A stretch of 64,000 bases of DNA from Diplonema japonicum (GCA_964019335.1 OZ025664.1:310001-374000), one strand, 5' to 3'; shown: positions 1 to 10,385, counted from the stretch's first letter. Notes: a model not told the origin generated them from the sequence alone. A program made the numbers and translations.

Positions 1-2151
1 GGTGACTGCTTCTTCGTGCTGCCTGCCGGCGCAAGCTTCGACTGCACTGTGCAGGGGACTGTGAACTTCATCGGTGCGCACGCCGCGCAGATGTCTGCCT
101 CGTTGGTCTCAAAGACGGCGACTGACGTGCCCTGCGCTGGCGCTTCCTGCTCGTACACAAACTCTAAGAACTCTGACATGTGGGTTGCCCAGTCCTTCGA
201 GGCATCGGGCTCTGGTACCAACAGCATGTCCTGCAGCTACAACAACGTCGAAGTGTGCGCCTACTCAGTGGGCTCCCTTGGCGGCTACTCTTGCAACTAC
301 TTCCTCCCCGCAGGGGCCACCGTGAACTGCAAGGTCGACCAGGGGTCTTTCCGCATGCTCTCCTCTGCTGGTGCCTCTACGATGAGGAGTTACCTGCCTG
401 CGTCAGCCCAGACTGACACGCACTTCTCGTGCCCCAACATGACCGGCACGCAGCCCAACCTGTGCGACTGCTCGTACACGAACCCCCATGCTGACAAGGA
501 CCTCGTGGTGACGGTGGCCTCGTCCAGCGTCGACAACAACTACAACTCGTTCCACTGCTACTTCGGTGGTGCCAACGTGTGCGCTTGGGGGTCGAACACC
601 AACAACCAGGGCAACGGTGGTGGCTGCTACTTCATCCTTCCCGCAGGACAGCAGCTGCAATGCCAGATGGAGTGGGGTGCCGCTGCCTTCTCCGTGAGCA
701 CCGCCGTGACCACCAACGGGACTTTGTTCTCTTCCAACGCGAAGGTTGCCAAGAGGGCCGCACCCATCGAGGAGCCTGTCGACATGACCATGTCGCTGGA
801 GAAGCAGCAGTCCGTCTTCACCTCGTGGAAGAGGCAGCACAACAAGGTCTACGCGTCCAAGGCTGAGGAGGAGGTGAAATTCCAGAACTTCAGGAAGCAC
901 TTGAGCATCTTCCACAAGAGGGGCAACAGCCTGGACAAGACCCTCCCCAACAGCCTCGCTGACTGGTCGAAGGCTGAGTTCGAGACCTACCTGAGGGACT
1001 GCTCGAAGGGGATGGAGGGTGTGGAGATGCCGACCACACCTGCAGAGTACGTCATCACCGAGAAGGACATCAAGGACGCACCCGTGTCTGTGGACTGGAG
1101 GACGAAGGGTGTCGTGACCCCCGTGAAGAACCAGGGCCAGTGCGGGAGCTGCTGGAGCTTTTCTGCAACTGGTGCGATGGAGAGCGCGTGGGCTATCGCT
1201 GGGAACTCGTTGACCTCGCTGTCTGAGCAGGAGCTCGTGAGCTGCGACAACCGCGACGGGAACGAGGGCTGCGGAGGCGGGTGGCCGTACCTCGCTATGG
1301 AGTACGTGAAGCAGAACGGGGACGCGACAGAGGCCTCGTACCCGTACGTGTCTGGAAACGGGAACGCACCTGCCTGCAGCAGCGGCCACACGATGGCAGA
1401 CGTCAAGGTGACCGGCTACATGAACGTGAACAAGACAGAAGAGGCCATGGCTGCCGCCGTCGCCAAGTACGGTCCCGTGTCGATTGCATTGGATGCCATG
1501 ACGCAGCTGTGGTGGCCGTACACTGGCGGGATCATGACGGGGTGCTGCAACCACCAGCCTGACCACGCGGTGCTCATCGTTGGTTACGGCGAGGACCAGG
1601 GAACCAAGTACTGGCTCATCAAGAACTCGTGGGGTGCGTCGTGGGGTGAGAACGGGTACGTCAGGCTGGAGAGGGGAACCAACCAGTGCGGGATCACATC
1701 GTCCCCAGTGCTTCCTGTGGTGCAGGGCAGCGGGCCTGGGCCCACTCCCCCTTCGCCCCCCACTCCGCCCAGCCCCCCGTCCCCGCCTACCCCCCCTACC
1801 CCGTCTGGCAGCTGCCCGTCGGAGTGCGTTGCGTCGTCCAGCAACGGGATGAACACCTGCACGTGGAAGAACAACACCAACAGTGTCATCATCCCGCCTT
1901 CGTCTACTGTGCTGCCCGATTGCTCGTACTTCGCGAAGTACGGTTCCTTCAGCTACATCTGGAACGGCACCGTGGCCAACCCTGCGAGCTACCCCTGCCC
2001 CCCCTCCGCAACCCACCAGGAGGGCAAGAACTCCGAGGAGTTCTGCGTCTTCTACAACGGCATGAACGGTCTCAACATCCCCACAGGTGCTACCGTTGAC
2101 TGCTCCGCCCTGGTCTCCACGGGCTCGTTCTCTTACTCCTACTCGCAGTAA
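1..2151 (+). CDS. Papain-family cysteine protease with Cys-rich modules (5' partial)
   Basis: The frame is open from base 1, so the start lies outside the window. Order: at least two to three copies of a Cys-rich module (recurring 'CSYNN..VCA' and 'FLPAG..C' signatures, nt 1-720); an I29-type propeptide (about nt 790-1010); the C1A catalytic domain (nt 1081-1715); a Pro-rich linker (nt 1735-1805); and one more Cys-rich module to the stop. Catalytic residues are visible: Cys in GSCWSF (nt 1150-1152), His in DHAV (nt 1564-1566), Asn in KNSWG (nt 1624-1626), with the oxyanion Gln in NQGQCG. In the C1A family the I29 segment blocks the active site until it is removed, and these enzymes normally act in lysosome-like compartments or outside the cell. 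I infer that the Cys-rich modules, which flank the protease and also follow the linker, bind a ligand or surface; I do not recognise the family. The signal peptide, if any, is upstream of the window. No introns are needed. The minus strand carries a 602-codon shadow frame caused by the GC-rich third positions. Confidence 0.93.
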   Translation, partial: GDCFFVLPAGASFDCTVQGTVNFIGAHAAQMSASLVSKTATDVPCAGASCSYTNSKNSDMWVAQSFEASGSGTNSMSCSYNNVEVCAYSVGSLGGYSCNYFLPAGATVNCKVDQGSFRMLSSAGASTMRSYLPASAQTDTHFSCPNMTGTQPNLCDCSYTNPHADKDLVVTVASSSVDNNYNSFHCYFGGANVCAWGSNTNNQGNGGGCYFILPAGQQLQCQMEWGAAAFSVSTAVTTNGTLFSSNAKVAKRAAPIEEPVDMTMSLEKQQSVFTSWKRQHNKVYASKAEEEVKFQNFRKHLSIFHKRGNSLDKTLPNSLADWSKAEFETYLRDCSKGMEGVEMPTTPAEYVITEKDIKDAPVSVDWRTKGVVTPVKNQGQCGSCWSFSATGAMESAWAIAGNSLTSLSEQELVSCDNRDGNEGCGGGWPYLAMEYVKQNGDATEASYPYVSGNGNAPACSSGHTMADVKVTGYMNVNKTEEAMAAAVAKYGPVSIALDAMTQLWWPYTGGIMTGCCNHQPDHAVLIVGYGEDQGTKYWLIKNSWGASWGENGYVRLERGTNQCGITSSPVLPVVQGSGPGPTPPSPPTPPSPPSPPTPPTPSGSCPSECVASSSNGMNTCTWKNNTNSVIIPPSSTVLPDCSYFAKYGSFSYIWNGTVANPASYPCPPSATHQEGKNSEEFCVFYNGMNGLNIPTGATVDCSALVSTGSFSYSYSQ

Positions 2152-2647
2152 AGTCTTTGCTAGGCTTTGCTTGAATGTTCCCGTGGTCGAAACGTGTGCC
2201 GTGGTTTTCACAAAAAAAAAAAAAAAAGAACTCTGAGCGCGTGACAGAAAATTAAAAGTCCGCTCTTATTCTCCACTGTTGTCCGTTGAATTTAAAAAAA
2301 AAGAGAGAATGTATGTTCTCGTCGTTTTTCTTTTTGTTTTCCCTTCTTTAGAATGCTTACATTCTGGGGAAGGGTAAGAATTGGAGGGGGGGGAGAAGAA
2401 AGAGAAGTAGAGAGAGAAAAGGGTACGAGGGGGCGTGACGCAATGTTGCCCTCTCAAGTATTTCTTTTCACTCTTTCTCTTTCTCCCCCCGTTTTATTTT
2501 TTTCTCTTCCCCCCCCTTCATATTCCTTCTTTTTTTTCATACCTCTCGCTTTCTTAGTTTCCCCCCTCCCCCCTTTTTTTTCTCTTATAATTTACCACGA
2601 AAACCCGCAAAACCAAGTCAGGGAGGAGGGAAAGAAAAAGAAAAAAA
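2152..2647. other. Intergenic spacer, protease to PEX7
   Basis: About 500 nt of A-runs, T/C-rich stretches and a G-rich patch. No ORF or RNA is supported. A likely splice acceptor ('aagtcag', about nt 2616-2622) lies shortly before the PEX7 start. Confidence 0.6.
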
Positions 2648-3703
2648 ATGCCGTCGTTTGCACTACACCCCAATTTTGGGGGATATGCTGTTGAATACTC
2701 ACCGTGGGGCGGTGACAGGCTGGCAGTTTGCGCAGCAGAGAATTTCGGTGTACAGGGAAGCGGCAAATTATACGTTTTGAACAACCCAATGGGACAAGGC
2801 CCGATACAGCTTGAGACGTGCGTGGCAAGCGAAGACGGGATATTTGATCTAGCATGGTCGGAGGTGAACCCACAGCTCATCGTGGCGGCATGCGGCGACA
2901 GCTCCATAAAAATTTACAACACAATGACATGCGGTGAGACAGGAAGGCCGGAGTCCGTAATGCGGCATAATCAAGGCGAGGTGTATTCAGCGAACTGGAA
3001 CCCGATCTCAAAGCAAACAATCGTGACAGGATGCTGGAACAGAGAGATCAAACTGTGGAACCCCATGACCGGTGCATGCTTGATGACAACAGTAGAACAT
3101 CAGAAAGAAGTCTACAATACTGTTTGGAATCCTAAGAACAACGAACTTTTCGCGTCATGCTCTGGAGACGGGACCTTCAAACTATGGGACGTACGACAGG
3201 GAGCATCCTTGCTAACTCACGTAGGCCACGGTGGTGACATTATCTTATCATGTGATTGGAACAAATATGATGCGAACGTGTTGGTGACAAGTGGAGTGGA
3301 CCGAATGGTGAATATGTGGGATGTCCGTCAGCCGCAACAACCTCTTCTGATGCTTCGCGGGCATCAGTCTGCCGTTCGTAGGGTGAAGTGTTCACCGCAT
3401 TCTAGGAATCTTATTCTAAGTTCTGGGTACGATTTTCAGGTTTGTCTCTTTGATACTGATAGGCAGCAGCCTCTCAGCCAGCGGTATGTGCAGCATAAGG
3501 AGTTTGTTGTGGGGTGTGATTGGTCTCTTGAGCATGCTGGTGTTGTTGCGTCTACTGGTTGGGACAGCCTGCTCTATACCTGGCGGCTTGGTTCGCCTGT
3601 CGTTCCCACCCACGCCGCGCAACCACCTCTCCCTCCCTGCCCCCCACCGCCTAGGCCCGGGCAGCCTGCTATCGGGCCGCCGCCTCCTTTGCCTCCTCGT
3701 TAA
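2648..3703 (+). CDS. PEX7: Peroxin 7 (PTS2 receptor), WD40 protein
   Basis: 351 residues forming a WD40 propeller. The start (GGYAVEYSPW..RLAVCAAENFGV..GSGKLYVL) and the following GIFDLAWSE..LIVAACGDSSIKIYN match PEX7 clearly by eye. At least five later blades end in LWN/LWD/MWD-type dipeptides (IKLWN, FKLWD, VNMWD). PEX7 recognises N-terminal PTS2 signals in the cytosol and, with PEX5 or a PEX20-type co-receptor, delivers cargo such as thiolase to peroxisomes, or to glycosomes in kinetoplastids. The WD40 part has about the usual family length (around 320). The last ~30 residues are an unusual Pro-rich tail (PPLPPCPPPPRPGQ...PPPPLPPR). The start follows an A-rich leader and is the first ATG after a likely AG acceptor. 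No introns. Confidence 0.92.
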   Translation: MPSFALHPNFGGYAVEYSPWGGDRLAVCAAENFGVQGSGKLYVLNNPMGQGPIQLETCVASEDGIFDLAWSEVNPQLIVAACGDSSIKIYNTMTCGETGRPESVMRHNQGEVYSANWNPISKQTIVTGCWNREIKLWNPMTGACLMTTVEHQKEVYNTVWNPKNNELFASCSGDGTFKLWDVRQGASLLTHVGHGGDIILSCDWNKYDANVLVTSGVDRMVNMWDVRQPQQPLLMLRGHQSAVRRVKCSPHSRNLILSSGYDFQVCLFDTDRQQPLSQRYVQHKEFVVGCDWSLEHAGVVASTGWDSLLYTWRLGSPVVPTHAAQPPLPPCPPPPRPGQPAIGPPPPLPPR

Positions 3704-3752
3704 AAAAAAAAAAAGAAAAAGAAAACATGGGAGAGAAAAAATGTGGATTAGT

Positions 3753-3792
<40 letters not shown>

Positions 3793-4393
3793 GGGCAGCA
3801 AGACTTTTTGATTGGGTCAAGGTGCGTAACGACACCTCCCCTTAAGCGAGGTGGTTGGCTGAGAGACAAGAATAAGATGTCATCTTGAATGAGATCGGGG
3901 AGGGCAGGGGATTCTTTTTTTCCTCGGAGGGGGCATGTGAAAAATCTATACCAAGGATTTTTTTTCTTCCTTCTGTGGAGGAGGGAGGGGAGGGGAGGGG
4001 AGGGGGGACTTACCCGTTATGTTTTTTTTTTCCTTCTTTCTTTCTTCCTTGCAGCATTTTTTTTTTTTTTTCTATTAAACAAAAGAAGTTACGATATTTG
4101 AAAATGTTTTTTTATTATTATTATTATTATTATATTTTTCCCTTCTCGAACCCCTCCCCCCCTCATCCCCTTCCTAAAAGAAAGAAAAAAAAAATCTTAT
4201 TTTTGAGAGAAGCACAATCGTTCAAAAGCTTTTTTTTTTTAAATCTTTTTTTTTTCTAAACCAACAAAAGACAAATATAGTCATTAAGTCCGAACGTCCA
4301 TATCCAGCAACCTGTCAAAGCTGTTTTAAAGTCCGGAATGTCTCCTTCCTTTTTCCCAAAAAAAAAAAAAAAAAAAAAAAATGAAAGGGTTTG

Positions 4394-4425
<32 letters not shown>
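3704..4425. other. Intergenic spacer, PEX7 to DPCD
   Basis: Dominated by T-runs (nt 3754-3786), T/C-rich tracts, a TTA microsatellite (about nt 4112-4133) and, at the end, two A-runs, the second abutting the DPCD start. At nt 3831-3856 there is a short imperfect inverted repeat (CACCTCCCC..GAGGTGG) that resembles nt 6890-6920. No gene seen. Confidence 0.6.
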
Positions 4426-4432
<7 letters not shown>

Positions 4433-5004
4433 GACCGTGGCATACTAATTGGAAGAATTTGAAATTAACAACACCCAAAACCTCCTTGATCCAGGGGGGT
4501 GTCAGGAAGGTGCACTCCACTTACAATGGATCAGTCGAATTGGTAGAGGAGTACGATGTCATTACGGACAAACTGCAAACACGGAAATGGAGGGTGGACA
4601 CTCGGCTGGGCGGAGAGGGGAAGTGGGAGGTGGAAGTGGGGTCGGAACCACCAATTGGGAATGAACTCCTGGTAGCCGCTGCCTCAACACCTCTATTATC
4701 ACGTGTTGACACGAGTACTGTGTTTGAGTGGAGGGTGAGGAACCTTCCCTACCCCAGGGAAGTGTATTCCTTGACCATTGATGCCCCATCTGAGATCACC
4801 ATACGCACCACTAATAAAAAGTATTTCAAAAAGATCCTTGTTCCCGATATGCTACGAGGGGGGCTCGCGCTCGAGCAGTCTTCGCTGTCGTGGACCCATG
4901 CCCACAACACCTTGGTCGTTTCGTATGTGAAGCCGAAGCAAATTTTGCAAGAAGAGGCAGCGGCAGCCGACGAACGCAAGAAAATGAAGTCCATCCGCAC
5001 TTAA
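4426..5004 (+). CDS. DPCD: DPCD family protein
   Basis: 192 residues from the ATG at the end of a 33-nt A-run. The upstream in-frame ATG at 4381 would only add poly-Lys and is rejected. Signature blocks match vertebrate DPCD (about 203 aa) along the whole length: VRKVHSTYNGSVELVEEYDV near the N-terminus, then RKWRVDT..GEGKWEVEVG, FEWRVRNLPYPREVYSLT, IRTTNKKYFKKI.VPD, and LSWTHAHNTLVVSY.KPK. DPCD is associated with motile cilia in vertebrates, and work on the human protein suggests a chaperone-like role with R2TP/RUVBL factors; its biochemical role here is inferred from the family. It is consistent with a flagellated organism, as is IFT121 at 35.6 kb. No introns. Confidence 0.93.
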
Positions 5005-5237
5005 AAAAAAAAAAAAAAAAAGAAGAAGAGAAAAATTAATTGCGAAATTGCTTCCCCCCCCTTCTTTTTTAATAGTTTTCCCGATGCAGAAAAAAAAACC
5101 CCCCTTAAGAAAAAAAAAAGTATTGGTTTTTTTTTTTTTTTTTGAAATGGTCTCTCTTTTTCAAGAAGGGGGAAAAAAAAAAAGAAAAGAAAAAGAAAAG
5201 AAAAAAACACACACACCCCCTTAATTTTTTCTTTTTC

Positions 5238-6272
5238 ATGCAAAGCTTCAATGACTCCTTCGATTCTATTGACAAGCTCATAGCATTGCGGAAGAAGAAG
5301 GTCACACTAAGCTCTTCGGTCGGCTCGCGCGAGGGAGCGTTCTTAGCAAGAAGGGGCTCTGCAAGCCCGGTAGGGGGATGGAAAGAAAAAGGCAACGGCG
5401 ACCTTTTAGGTTGGGAAGACACCGGACGGCGGGACTACATCGGCACCGACGAGCACGAGATCTGGTTCTCAGGGAGAGGCTCCGTCCTGTCCGCACCGTA
5501 CGAGGCGGCCAACGACGGTGTGATTCTTGTGACAAATAAAAAATTATACCTCATTTCGGAGCTGGACACCCTTATACATGAAATAGAACTAGATGACATA
5601 GACAACGTTGGGAGCTTCACAGATTTCACGAATATATTCGAAGTCACAACCCCTGACTTCACCGATTATGTTACAGTGCAACCCGCATTCGCTGACGTCT
5701 TCCGAACGGTGATCCCAGAAGCTGTCGATATAGAGAATAGAGGATTGTTGGTTCAACACGCAGCTACTATGGAAATGGGATACGAAGTACAAGTCTTGCT
5801 TGGAATTGCAAAACCCAAAAAAGAAGCCGATCGAAAAAAAATGCGGGAGGGGGGTGTCGAAGAGGAAAAAAGACTTGAACGGGTGTCGGAGGAGAACGAT
5901 AAGCTAACAAGAATGTGCTACCTTTACAAAATCGACGGTTTGTACAGTATTTCCGATCTTTACGCTTCGGAAGCCGCGCAGCATGCCAAGCGTTCCGGAG
6001 CATTGGTGGCAGACCTTGGCTCGTTGCCCGACTGGCGCATCAAGGTTACTGAGCTTCTCGAGCACATTTCGTTTCTAGTGAAGACACCGTCAGCCAATTC
6101 TGTTCTCTTAGAGTGCTATGATCAATTGATACACATTCTAAGCCCTGTTCTCAATACCATTTCCAACCACCAGCTTAAACAATCGACATCGCGTCTACTG
6201 CAACACTGCCAACGGCAGGTTGTAAGCCTGTCAGCCGCATCAGTTAAAAAAACGTATTTCTCGAATGTTTGA
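5238..6272 (+). CDS. Conserved-looking protein with possible GRAM/PH-like domain
   Basis: 344 residues; the start is the first ATG after a poly-T/C tract (MQSFNDSFDS). An upstream in-frame ATG at 5142 would add only Lys/Phe low-complexity sequence. Residues about 65-165 (EIWFSGRGSVLSAPYE followed by GVILVTNKKLYLISELDT) have the alternating strand pattern of a GRAM or PH-like fold, which I offer only as a tentative match. Residues about 200-250 form a charged helical stretch (KPKKEADRKKM..EEEKRLERVSEEN) and the C-terminal ~100 residues look alpha-helical. No catalytic motif, signal peptide or membrane segment. Function unknown. Confidence 0.75.
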   Translation: MQSFNDSFDSIDKLIALRKKKVTLSSSVGSREGAFLARRGSASPVGGWKEKGNGDLLGWEDTGRRDYIGTDEHEIWFSGRGSVLSAPYEAANDGVILVTNKKLYLISELDTLIHEIELDDIDNVGSFTDFTNIFEVTTPDFTDYVTVQPAFADVFRTVIPEAVDIENRGLLVQHAATMEMGYEVQVLLGIAKPKKEADRKKMREGGVEEEKRLERVSEENDKLTRMCYLYKIDGLYSISDLYASEAAQHAKRSGALVADLGSLPDWRIKVTELLEHISFLVKTPSANSVLLECYDQLIHILSPVLNTISNHQLKQSTSRLLQHCQRQVVSLSAASVKKTYFSNV

Positions 6273-6365
6273 TTTTTTTTTTTCCTTTTTTTTTCCCCTA
6301 AATTTTTCTTGAAATTAGTTTTCAGATACACGGGTTGGAAAAAAAAAAAAAAAAAAAAAAAAAAA

Positions 6366-6818
6366 ATGCGCAGGAGAAGTCTCACCCCACCTGCAGTGAT
6401 GCCCAATGACGTCTGTCAAGGACAGGAATACAGAAGAAGCAATGAATACGTGCTGTGGTGGCAATCTCAAAATGGGCGGCCGGCAAAACTTCTGCCTCCT
6501 GTGGTCACCAAGGACAATATGAAGCTTATATTCCAGATAAGGTACAAGAAGAGCGCTGCTGCCATTGATGAGTACTGCAGCACCCCGCAGTACTCGAGCG
6601 ACGAGGAAACTTGGGAAGAGCAAAGCCGTCCTTCGCAAATTCACCACCAGCAGGAGGTGGAGGAAGTGGAGGAGAGCATGGCTCCTGTTGATCAGCTTGG
6701 GTCACCCAGGGCGCCTGTTCGGGATATCTGGAGTTGTTCTTGTAGCATGATGAATCACATCAGTTTTGCCTACTGTCAAGGCTGCTCGTCGCCTTACTAC
6801 GCTTATGCGGATTATTGA
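6366..6818 (+). CDS. Small protein with RanBP2-like C-terminal zinc finger
   Basis: 150 residues from an ATG at the end of a 28-nt A-run (the upstream frame is poly-Lys). The first third is basic, the middle is acidic and Gln/Glu-rich (QQEVEEVEE), and the end reads WSCSCSMMNHISFAYCQGC. That is W-x-C-x-C-x3-N-x6-C-x2-C, close to the RanBP2-type zinc finger (W-x-C-x2-4-C-x3-N-x6-C-x2-C) but with one residue fewer between the first two cysteines. Such fingers bind ubiquitin or single-stranded RNA; which applies here cannot be seen. No introns. Confidence 0.72.
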   Translation: MRRRSLTPPAVMPNDVCQGQEYRRSNEYVLWWQSQNGRPAKLLPPVVTKDNMKLIFQIRYKKSAAAIDEYCSTPQYSSDEETWEEQSRPSQIHHQQEVEEVEESMAPVDQLGSPRAPVRDIWSCSCSMMNHISFAYCQGCSSPYYAYADY

Positions 6819-7397
6819 AACGAAAAAAAAAAGAAAAAAAAAAATAGACTTTTCATACCTCTATCCTCTTTTATACTTTTAGGAGGGGGAGAAGGTGGTT
6901 GGCACCTCCCCTTAGGTGAGTCATAGCAGCACAATGGGTAACAGAAGAAGGGAAGGGGGACCAAGTGGTGGGTCTTAATATACTGCTAGCGTAAATGCTA
7001 CATGAACCTCTTCTTAACCTTTTTTTTTTGTCTGCTGTATTTTTCTTTTCTTTTTTTTTTTATTTCTCTAACGCCCTATCTTTCTCTCGAGGGGGGGGTA
7101 TTTTAATCCCCTGTGCCACAGTGCAGATTCATCAGAGATTTGAGGTGTTTTTCACAGTAAGAAAAAAAAAAAAAACTGTTTTGCATCGCTTGTACTATTA
7201 AGGAAAATAACCAACTCATCTATTTTTTTTTTTTCCATGATAAGTGGACAAGGGGGACATTCCAAAGCAGGAACCTCCTTTATCTCATCTCTTTTTCTTC
7301 TTACCGTTCACTTATTTGTTCTGGCAAGCGACTTTCGTCTCAGGGAGTTTGCATGTTAATTTAAGTGTTCCGTAAGTAGAGACCACCCCTTGTAATA

Positions 7398-7437
<40 letters not shown>

Positions 7438-7892
7438 TATTGTTCCTAAAAGCATACTTAAAAAAATGTTAGAAAAGAATTAATTTATAGAAGAAAAAAA
7501 AAAAAAGGAAGAAGAAAAAAAAAAAACTTATTTATTTATGAACCAGCTTTTATTTTCTTTCTTTTTTTTTTTCTCTCCATAAATGCAGGCTTACGAAATA
7601 TCATTCTTGGCCCCACCCTCCCATCCCCTCCTTTTATTATTTTCCCTTACCTCAACAATGCCTAGGCATAACTTTTTTTCAGCTTTGATGAGGGGGTGCT
7701 TTTTTTTTTTTAGCTGCAGTGAATATAGCTGGCTAGAGGTCTCAAGTGAAGGGTGTGTGAAAATTGAGAAGAAAACAGAAGCGGCGAAAGTGGCTGTGAA
7801 CCAAAAGGGGAGGGATGCCTCCCCCCTTTATTTAAAAGATTTTTGTTCTTCTGCTCTCTTGTTAAACATAAGAGAGAAGCTGGGGGAAATTC

Positions 7893-7927
<35 letters not shown>

Positions 7928-8761
7928 AAGCAATTTTTCTCGGACAAGGTGCCAAATCGCAAAAAAAAAAAAAAAAAAAATGTTAAATCAACGTTTCCTG
8001 TAACTTTTATTTGTTTGTGGGGAACTGAGCATACATCTTAAACATAATGCTGGGCATATTACCAGAAACACAAGGGCAGAGGAGCCTTTGTTTCTACCCT
8101 TTCCTTCACGTTGATTTTTTTTTTTGCGTAGTGCGACCAAATGAATCTCCCCCCTCCCCCTCACAAGATTTAACTATGAGCTCCTGAGACGAGTGTTTTT
8201 TTTGGGTGCGTTCCTCTTTTATACGCGATTCTTTAATGCAATTTTCTTTGGATCCCCCTCCCCCCCCCCCCCCCCCCCCCTCTTACTTAAGCTGCACAAG
8301 CAATGTAATCAAAGTGCGAAAAGAAATGAAGGGAAAAAAAAAACCGAAAAAAAAAAGAAGAAAGGCTGCCTCCCTCCCGCCACTAATCACTTTAAAAAAA
8401 AAGAAGAAAAACCCCTTAACCTCTCTTGCTCCCCCCCCCCCCCCCCCATTCTCATAGCTTCTTTTGATGCTTGTCTTTTGTTGTCCCCCGTCCTACTGGC
8501 CTCTCTCTTTTTTTGTTTTTCTTCATATTTCAACTTTTAATTTACGCCTTTTTTTTTGTTTTTCTTCTTTTTTTTTTGTTCCCCTCTCCTTCAATTTACA
8601 CCTCATTCTCCCTCTCTTCTTTCCTTCAACTCTTTTTTTTTTTAAAAAAAAAAAAAAGAAACAAAAGAAAATCTTTTTCATTCAATCTCCTTTTTTTTTC
8701 TCCCCCCCCCTTCCACCAAAACATCCCCCCTTTTTTTTTATCAAACCACCCACCCAGGTTA
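6819..8761. other. Long low-complexity spacer
   Basis: About 1.9 kb rich in homopolymers, including a 34-nt T-run at 7401-7434, A-runs around 7896-7925, a C-run near 8262-8280 and T/C tracts. A patch at 6890-6920 (GGTGGTTGG next to CACCTCCCCTTA) resembles the inverted repeat at 3831-3856. Open frames here (for example 7583-8041) are Phe/Lys-rich translations of homopolymers. Two more complex stretches, 7230-7395 and 8040-8195, have no recognisable content. Confidence 0.6.
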
Positions 8762-10264
8762 ATGACCGCTCATATCCATGAAGCAGACACCGCAAAAGCT
8801 TTATTACAAGTAGGGTCTGATGAAAGCCACGAGGCAGTGTGTTCAAGAATGATGGCGGGATGGCGACAGGGCACACCATTAAGTGAAATAATGGGTAACC
8901 TGCGCAACCTTGGTGACGTCGAAGAAAAAACTATGGACTTGGTTTACACCGTATTGGAAGAAGCATATAACACTGGGACTGAGTATTCCGTGGTGAAGAC
9001 CTGCTCCATGAGCCTCCCGCAAAACAACAGGACGCAAACACTGATCGGATTCTGCCAGTACAAACAGAACGATTTCAAAGCCGGGTTGGAAACATGGAAC
9101 AAAATCGACAAAAAAACCGAGGGAACCGTTGCAAGCTTGAACATTCTGTGCAAGGCAGGGTTGGGGTGGTCGGTGAGCCCTAATGAAATCCTGTCTTTAA
9201 AGAAACACCGTAGTTCTTTTGAATACACATGCAGAGAACTTCTTCTACGAAAACCATACCAAAACCTTGTGATATCGGTTGTGAAGCAAAGCAACATGCC
9301 AGAGCTCCTTTTGATCTTTCTGACAAAGTTGAGTAGATACGCAGCAGCTGAATCGTTATTGAAGAGTCATCCCCTCACGTCCATTCAAAACCCTGGAAAA
9401 GAACTTCTAACAGCGGTGGGCCTGCTTGCTGTTCACATCCACGATGGTGTTGAAATCCCGCAGCATTTTATCTCAGCGGCAACGGGAGATACTCACAATG
9501 TTCTTTCTGCGGTTCTGCTATGCAGGTGTCGGTACTCCGAGATACCTTTACAACATGTTGCAAACATAGCAAAACAGTTCAACTTGAAACCCTGCCACTC
9601 GAAAATCCCGAAGAAAATACTATTGAAAGGAATCTACCACACCCTGGGATGGATGATGGGTAACGAGAAACCCTGGAAGGACCACTCTTTAACTCCGCTG
9701 CACGGTTTGGAGAACAGGCAGATTGTTATTATGGAAATCGGAAAGAAGGCTGGGAAGGAAGGCGTCCGCGCTGTTCGTGATGCAGGGCTTACCGACGGGA
9801 TGGGTGAGGAATGGGTTGATGTTGTGTTTGCGGTATCGTGCGGGGACAAGGATCTTCTTGAAGAAGTTGTTTCACTGTCTGTTGAAACAAGTCTCTTACA
9901 CCAAGCATCTTTGTGTGTACTGTCACTTCAAGGCAACACAGCTGCCGTGAATCAACTCAAAGCGCTCCCCATTGCCGCGCACTGCCACCCGACCATCACT
10001 TCAGTCTCGGAGCTCTTCACCACACCCTACCCAACCTTTCTCTCTCTCGTAACATCTTCTGAGTGTTCTAGCAGAGTTTTTAACCAAGCGCTTTCCAACC
10101 CGGCTTTGAGCAAGGAGGAGGTTATAACTGTGTTGAAATGGCTTAGCGAGACGGCCCCCGTGCAGCCTGAGTTTTTACAAACTGTTTTAAAGGACAGAGG
10201 CATCCCACCGTCAAAATATTTCGACCGGTTGATACATAACCATGATGTGGCAAATAGGCGGTGA
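8762..10264 (+). CDS. Alpha-helical protein of unknown function
   Basis: 500 residues. I chose the ATG at 8762 (MTAHIHEADTAKALLQ) because it follows a T/C-rich tract and an AG (CACCCAG, nt 8751-8757); the in-frame extension back to 8471 is only Phe/Lys low complexity. The protein is mostly helical and non-repetitive, with no signal peptide, membrane segment or recognisable catalytic motif. Alternating helices around residues 30-330 suggest a helical-repeat scaffold, but no TPR or PPR consensus is clear. Codon use looks like that of its neighbours and the frame is uninterrupted, so the gene is real. Function unknown. Confidence 0.85.
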   Translation: MTAHIHEADTAKALLQVGSDESHEAVCSRMMAGWRQGTPLSEIMGNLRNLGDVEEKTMDLVYTVLEEAYNTGTEYSVVKTCSMSLPQNNRTQTLIGFCQYKQNDFKAGLETWNKIDKKTEGTVASLNILCKAGLGWSVSPNEILSLKKHRSSFEYTCRELLLRKPYQNLVISVVKQSNMPELLLIFLTKLSRYAAAESLLKSHPLTSIQNPGKELLTAVGLLAVHIHDGVEIPQHFISAATGDTHNVLSAVLLCRCRYSEIPLQHVANIAKQFNLKPCHSKIPKKILLKGIYHTLGWMMGNEKPWKDHSLTPLHGLENRQIVIMEIGKKAGKEGVRAVRDAGLTDGMGEEWVDVVFAVSCGDKDLLEEVVSLSVETSLLHQASLCVLSLQGNTAAVNQLKALPIAAHCHPTITSVSELFTTPYPTFLSLVTSSECSSRVFNQALSNPALSKEEVITVLKWLSETAPVQPEFLQTVLKDRGIPPSKYFDRLIHNHDVANRR

Positions 10265-10304
10265 AGTGGAAAAGGAAAAAAAAAAAAAAAAATCTCTCAT
10301 CTCT

Positions 10305-10346
<42 letters not shown>

Positions 10347-10385
10347 TTCTCAAATCAAAAAAAAAAAAGAAAAAAGGTGGGATCG

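Noticed and set aside
403-2211. 602-codon minus-strand ORF opposite the cysteine protease
   Set aside because: It is a shadow of a GC-rich third-position gene; the + frame has catalytic motifs and the minus frame has Arg/Val/His-rich unstructured sequence.
7583-8041. 152-codon ORF in the 6.8-8.8 kb spacer
   Set aside because: Composed of Phe/Ser/Lys translations of homopolymers; no domain, no good acceptor context, and the frame depends on A-run lengths.
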